From Cylindrotheca closterium (lineage: Eukaryota > Bacillariophyta > Bacillariophyceae > Bacillariales > Bacillariaceae), in assembly GCA_933822405.4 (NCBI GenBank), contig CAKOGP040002079.1, positions 1-10,066 on the forward strand: a stretch of DNA of 10,066 nt, given 5' to 3'. A program made the translations under genes and the position numbers. The notes below the pieces were generated by a model. That model did no database searches, had not been told where the DNA came from, and worked only from the letters and a program-made list of their open reading frames with translations. This document shows positions 7,401 through 10,066 of the stretch, piece by piece (position 1 is the first letter of the stretch; every line of letters starts with the position of its first letter).

Positions 7401-7920
7401 CCATCAAGATTGATGATTTACAGGATCCTTCGGGTGCTTACAAAGCTGATGAAAAGTATATCAGACCTCTGCACACGAATGCTAACACTCCGCACTTTGA
7501 ACAATATGAAGATGATGAAATGTTGCAGCATGAAGAGCTTTTTGAGGAAGCCCCATCTGAAGAAGATGATCAGGTGGAATTTGACAAATATGTTGGTGTT
7601 AAGATCCGGAAGAATGAAAATGGTATTGACAAATTTGGAGTTGTTCGCGGAAGAAAAAGAAGAGCAGATGGCTCGATGGTTGGTTCGTATCATGAGAAGC
7701 CTGTCTTGGACACTTCTATTTATGAAATCGAATGGCATGACGGTGAAACTGAATCCTATCGTGCAAACGAAGTTATTGAAGCAATGATGATGAATGTTGA
7801 CGATGACGGTAATAGTATCCTCCATGTAAAAGAATTTATTGACCAAAGGACAGATGGCACACGAGTCCATGCTGATGATGGTTTTGTCATGGTAAAGAAT
7901 AAGAAAGTTCCTCGAAGAAC
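7400..7920 (+). other. Integrase C-terminal region with acidic linker
   Basis: After the core follows a highly acidic stretch at about 7495-7580 (E-D-D-E-M, E-E-A-P-S-E-E-D-D), then conserved blocks: R-G-R-K-R-R-A-D-G-S (about 7648), P-V-L-D-T-S-I-Y-E-I-E-W (about 7702) and Y-R-A-N-E-V-I-E (about 7758). These match the extended integrase tail of diatom Copia elements. The acidic part is probably a flexible linker. The frame is open throughout. Confidence 0.7.
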
Positions 7921-7924
7921 TACA

Positions 7925-8035
7925 AAAGGGTGGTATCTGTGTGCTCAAATTCATGGTGATGAGACAGAATGGATTGATTTGAAAACTGCAAAGGAGGCCT
8001 ATCCAATTCAGGTGGCCAAATATGCTGTTGCTAAC
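7925..8035 (+). other. Chromodomain-like segment behind integrase
   Basis: Frame 2 reads T-K-G-W-Y-L-C-A-Q-I-H-G-D-E-T-E-W-I-D-L followed by a predicted helix with Y-P-I-Q-V-A-K-Y-A. The arrangement of three short strands, an aromatic residue in E-W-I-D-L and a C-terminal helix resembles the chromodomain pattern (Y-L-V-K-W, then W-E-P-x-x-x-L). In some LTR elements such domains guide integration to marked chromatin. The usual three-aromatic cage is incomplete to the eye, so chromodomain-like is the limit of the claim. The segment ends about 10 codons before the TAA at 8066. Confidence 0.5.
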
Positions 8036-8068
8036 AAACTTGTATCTGAGCCTGCTTTCTCTTGGTAA

Positions 8069-9280
8069 GTTCCTTATACTTTGAAGAAGCGTGATAGAAT
8101 TCTAAAGGCTGTTAAAAGAAGAGCCTTAACTCGCAAGACTGAGAAATTTGGTTTAGAATTGCCTGGTACTGGTCCAAAAGGTGTGAGACATGCCTACAAG
8201 ATTGACGCCAACACTGGTAGCAATCATTGGGGAAATGCTATTGAAAAGGAAGATAAAACTGTGTTGCCTGCTTTAAGAATCTTGGGACCAAATGAACCTG
8301 TTCCCCCTGGATATACTTGTATTGACTTGATGACTGTCTTTGATGTCAAGATGGACCTCACACAAAAGGCCCGGATATGTGCTCGAGGGGACCAAACTGA
8401 TCCTCCTCTTTCCGTCACGTATGCCAGTGTTGTCACTCATGAGAGTATTTGTATTGGATTCTTGCTTGCTTCGTTAAATGGTTTGGAAATTTTGTCTGCT
8501 GACATTGCTGGAGCGTATTTGAACACGCCTTGTGCTGAGAAGATTTACACAGTACTTGGACCCGAGTTCGGAGACCTTGAGGGTCGCACTGCTGTTGTGG
8601 AGAAAGCACTCTATGGATTAAAATCTTCCGGGTTCTCATGGAGATCTACGCTTTCTAAGACTCTGAGAGAAGAAATGGAGTTCGAACAGTGTCGTGGTGA
8701 TATGGATGTTTGGAGAAAACCTGCCTTGAAGTCAAACGGCGAAAAATATTACGAATATATTTTCGTTTACACCGATGACCTTATGGCTGTTTCTGAAAAT
8801 CCTCGTGCTATATTGGAGAAGCTTGGAACGCATTACATGCTCAAGCCTGATTCAATTGCAGAGCCTACAACATTCCTTGGTGCAACAATTTCAAAACGTT
8901 TTGTTGACCCAAGTGATTCTCGAAAATGCTGGTCGATTGGTTCGACTAACTATTTGCTTGAAGCGTTACGTGTCGTTAAGTCTCGAATCTCACATCAAAA
9001 ATACAACTTGAATTTGAAAAGAAACGTGTCTGCTGCCTTACCTTCTGGTTATAAGCCTGAGCTTGACAACACTGATTTTGTTGACGCAGAGACACACACA
9101 CTGTATATGCAACTGATTGGAATCTTACGGTGGCTAGTTGAGCTTGGAAGACTGGACGTTTGTGCTGAAGTCTCAATGATGTCTTCGTACAATGCCATGC
9201 CTCGTGTTGGACATTTTCATGCGGTGTTACACCTTTTTGGTTATCTTGAAACACATCCGAGCCGCGAGATTGTCATGGAT
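8069..9280 (+). other. Reverse transcriptase domain
   Basis: The segment follows TAA 8066 in the same frame, opening with V-P-Y-T-L-K-K-R-D-R. RT blocks in order are F-D-V-K-M (about 8339), A-R-G-D-Q-T-D-P-P, L-S-A-D-I-A-G-A-Y-L-N with the first catalytic aspartate at 8501, A-L-Y-G-L-K-S-S-G-F-S-W (about 8609), F-V-Y-T-D-D-L with the paired aspartates at 8774 and 8777, and T-T-F-L-G-A-T-I. A connection region follows with L-I-G-I-L-R-W and S-S-Y-N-A-M-P. The domain copies element RNA to DNA. The usual Copia motif is Y-V-D-D; here it is Y-T-D-D. No stop lies within the domain. Confidence 0.95.
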
Positions 9281-9291
9281 TCCGCATATAT

Positions 9292-9930
9292 ATGGCTCTG
9301 ACCGACATACCAAAATCTGAATGGCATGAATTCTATCCATGGGCAAAAGAAGTACTGCCTCCTGATATGCCAGAAGCCCTTGGACGAGCGGTAAAGATTG
9401 TGATGTTTGTTGATGCCTCACATGCTTCCAATCTTGTTACATGTCAATCCAGAACAGGTGTTCTTATCCTCTTAAATCATGCACCGATCGTTTGGTATTC
9501 GAAGAAGCAGAATGCTGTTGAAACAAGTTCTTTTGGAAGTGAATTTGCTGCATTGAAGACTGGTGTTGAATTGGTTGAAGGTCTAGTATACAAATTGCAA
9601 ATGATGGGCGTACCAATTGATGGCCATTGCCATACTCTTGTTGATAACAACTCTGTTGTGATGAACGCAAGTCGCCCGGAATCTGTCTTGAAAAAGAAAA
9701 GCAATTCTGTTGCTTATCATTATGTTCGTTCAAAATGTGCAAGTGATCTTATTCAGGTTGCTTGGGAAGGAACAAAAACAAATCTTGCTGATATGTTAAC
9801 AAAGATTCATACTGGTAGAGAATATGCTCGTCTGGTGGAATTTATGATGTATGAAGAAGACAAAATTCCGAGAGTGGTACAATCTGCAATCAAAGCTCTG
9901 AATGTGCTTTTTGGCCTGCCTCCACACTAA
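9292..9930 (+). other. RNase H domain and pol C-terminus
   Basis: Frame 1 carries F-V-D-A-S-H-A (Asp 9412), S-F-G-S-E-F-A-A-L (Glu 9541), L-V-D-N-N-S-V (Asp 9643) and N-L-A-D-M-L-T-K (Asp 9790), the full D-E-D-D set that removes the RNA strand during reverse transcription. P-I-V-W-Y-S-K-K-Q is the typical Copia block between them. The domain is cut off from RT by a shift at the CATATATATGG run at about 9285-9293. The ATG at 9292 is probably incidental. About 25 residues after E-F-M-M-Y, ending G-L-P-P-H, form a tail I cannot assign. Confidence 0.93.
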
Positions 9931-10066
9931 AGCCGATGCATTGCCTTTGCTTTCAGTGGGCATGGTCATCCTTGGACTGTGTCGGCTTGGGCGTCCTCCA
10001 CAAGAGGTACACTGCATTTTATGTTATTGTTACAATGTTTCTTGATTCATGTATCAAGTCAACATT
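9931..10066 (+). other. 3' non-coding end of the Copia element
   Basis: No gene. A 7-bp inverted repeat AAGCCGA/TCGGCTT lies at 9930-9936 and 9982-9988. A short purine stretch (AAGAGG, about 10002-10007) is too weak to call a polypurine tract. No sequence here could be matched by eye to 3060-3855, so the 3' LTR probably starts later or outside the window. Confidence 0.4.

Larger units (their letters stand above)
5865..9930 (+). pseudogene. pol: Copia pol gene: protease, integrase, RT, RNase H; disrupted
   Basis: About 1,355 codons read in frame 3 from 5865 (open since 5784) to about 6600, in frame 2 to about 9290, and in frame 1 to TAA 9928. Interruptions are a one-base loss at about 6588-6604, an in-frame TAA at 8066 between integrase tail and RT, and a shift at the AT-rich run at about 9285-9293. 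The polyprotein would be cleaved by its own protease and would copy and integrate the element's genome. Catalytic residues of integrase, RT and RNase H are all visible; the protease has the altered D-S-H-A-D-T signature of its family. No methionine start is expected, because pol of Copia elements is made as a fusion with gag. The final roughly 25 residues (after E-F-M-M-Y) extend beyond where I expect RNase H to end. Separate entries describe the domains. Confidence 0.93.
3856..10066 (+). mobile_element. Ty1/Copia retrotransposon, diatom CoDi-like, disabled copy
   Basis: Gag is followed by pol in the Copia order protease, integrase, reverse transcriptase, RNase H; in Gypsy elements the integrase comes last. 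The D-S-H-A-D-T protease start, the gag N-terminus of the E-Q-G-F-S type and the W-x-V-P-Y block between integrase and RT match diatom Copia elements as I know them. The left limit is set at the candidate primer-binding site. Neither LTR is proven and the right end is probably outside the window. Inactivating changes seen: TGA 4315, indels at 5091-5095 and near 5250, a possible shift at the gag-pol junction, a shift at 6588-6604, TAA 8066 and a shift at about 9285-9293. Otherwise about 1,850 codons stay readable, so the copy looks only moderately old. Confidence 0.93.

Noticed and set aside
7418..7954. Minus-strand open frame of 178 codons
   Set aside because: It is antisense to well-supported integrase tail sequence and has no motif.
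9930..9988. AAGCCGA/TCGGCTT inverted repeat as terminator or terminal repeat
   Set aside because: Seven bases with a 45-base loop is within chance expectation.

Overview
The window reads as nuclear DNA of a stramenopile alga, most likely a diatom. The best evidence is the larger coding locus. It is a Ty1/Copia retrotransposon whose protease signature is D-S-H-A-D-T, with an N-terminal gag layout and a tail after the integrase that match, from memory, the Copia (CoDi-type) elements abundant in diatom genomes. No search was run. I see no bacterial operon, host housekeeping gene, rRNA, tRNA or CRISPR array.

Layout, all on the + strand: (i) 1-160 is T-rich sequence with no recognisable gene. (ii) 161-2642 is a heavily decayed gag-protease gene of a retroelement: gag-like protein, one CCHC zinc knuckle and a retropepsin-like domain, broken by at least five in-frame stops and about eight frame changes. 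It ends on a polypurine stretch and no polymerase follows. (iii) 2643-3050 is A/C-rich, with a four-copy 32-bp minisatellite, a CA-rich patch and a four-copy 13-bp repeat. (iv) 3060-3855 has no supported gene and may hold the 5' LTR of the next element. (v) 3856-4278 has a tRNA-Met-type primer-binding-site candidate followed by a long leader. (vi) 4279-5778 is gag of the Copia element, with a stop at codon 13 and two compensating 1-nt indels. (vii) 5865-9930 is pol in the order protease, integrase, chromodomain-like tail, reverse transcriptase, RNase H. It has one frameshift before the integrase core, one in-frame TAA between integrase and RT, and one frameshift before RNase H. (viii) 9931-10066 is 3' non-coding; no 3' LTR could be recognised before the window ends.

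If intact, gag would form the particle and pol would mature the polyprotein, copy the RNA from a tRNA primer and integrate the cDNA. Here nearly all catalytic residues remain (integrase D-D-E, RT aspartates, RNase H D-E-D-D), so the Copia copy looks fairly recently disabled. The upstream gag-protease locus looks older. The points most worth checking are the gag-pol junction, which has a splice-acceptor-like end exactly at the protease start and could be a 107-nt intron rather than a mutation; the chromodomain-like segment behind the integrase; the arginine/glycine-rich gag tail in place of a zinc knuckle; and the gag-protease element that runs straight into a polypurine tract without a pol. 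I found no convincing new non-transposon system.
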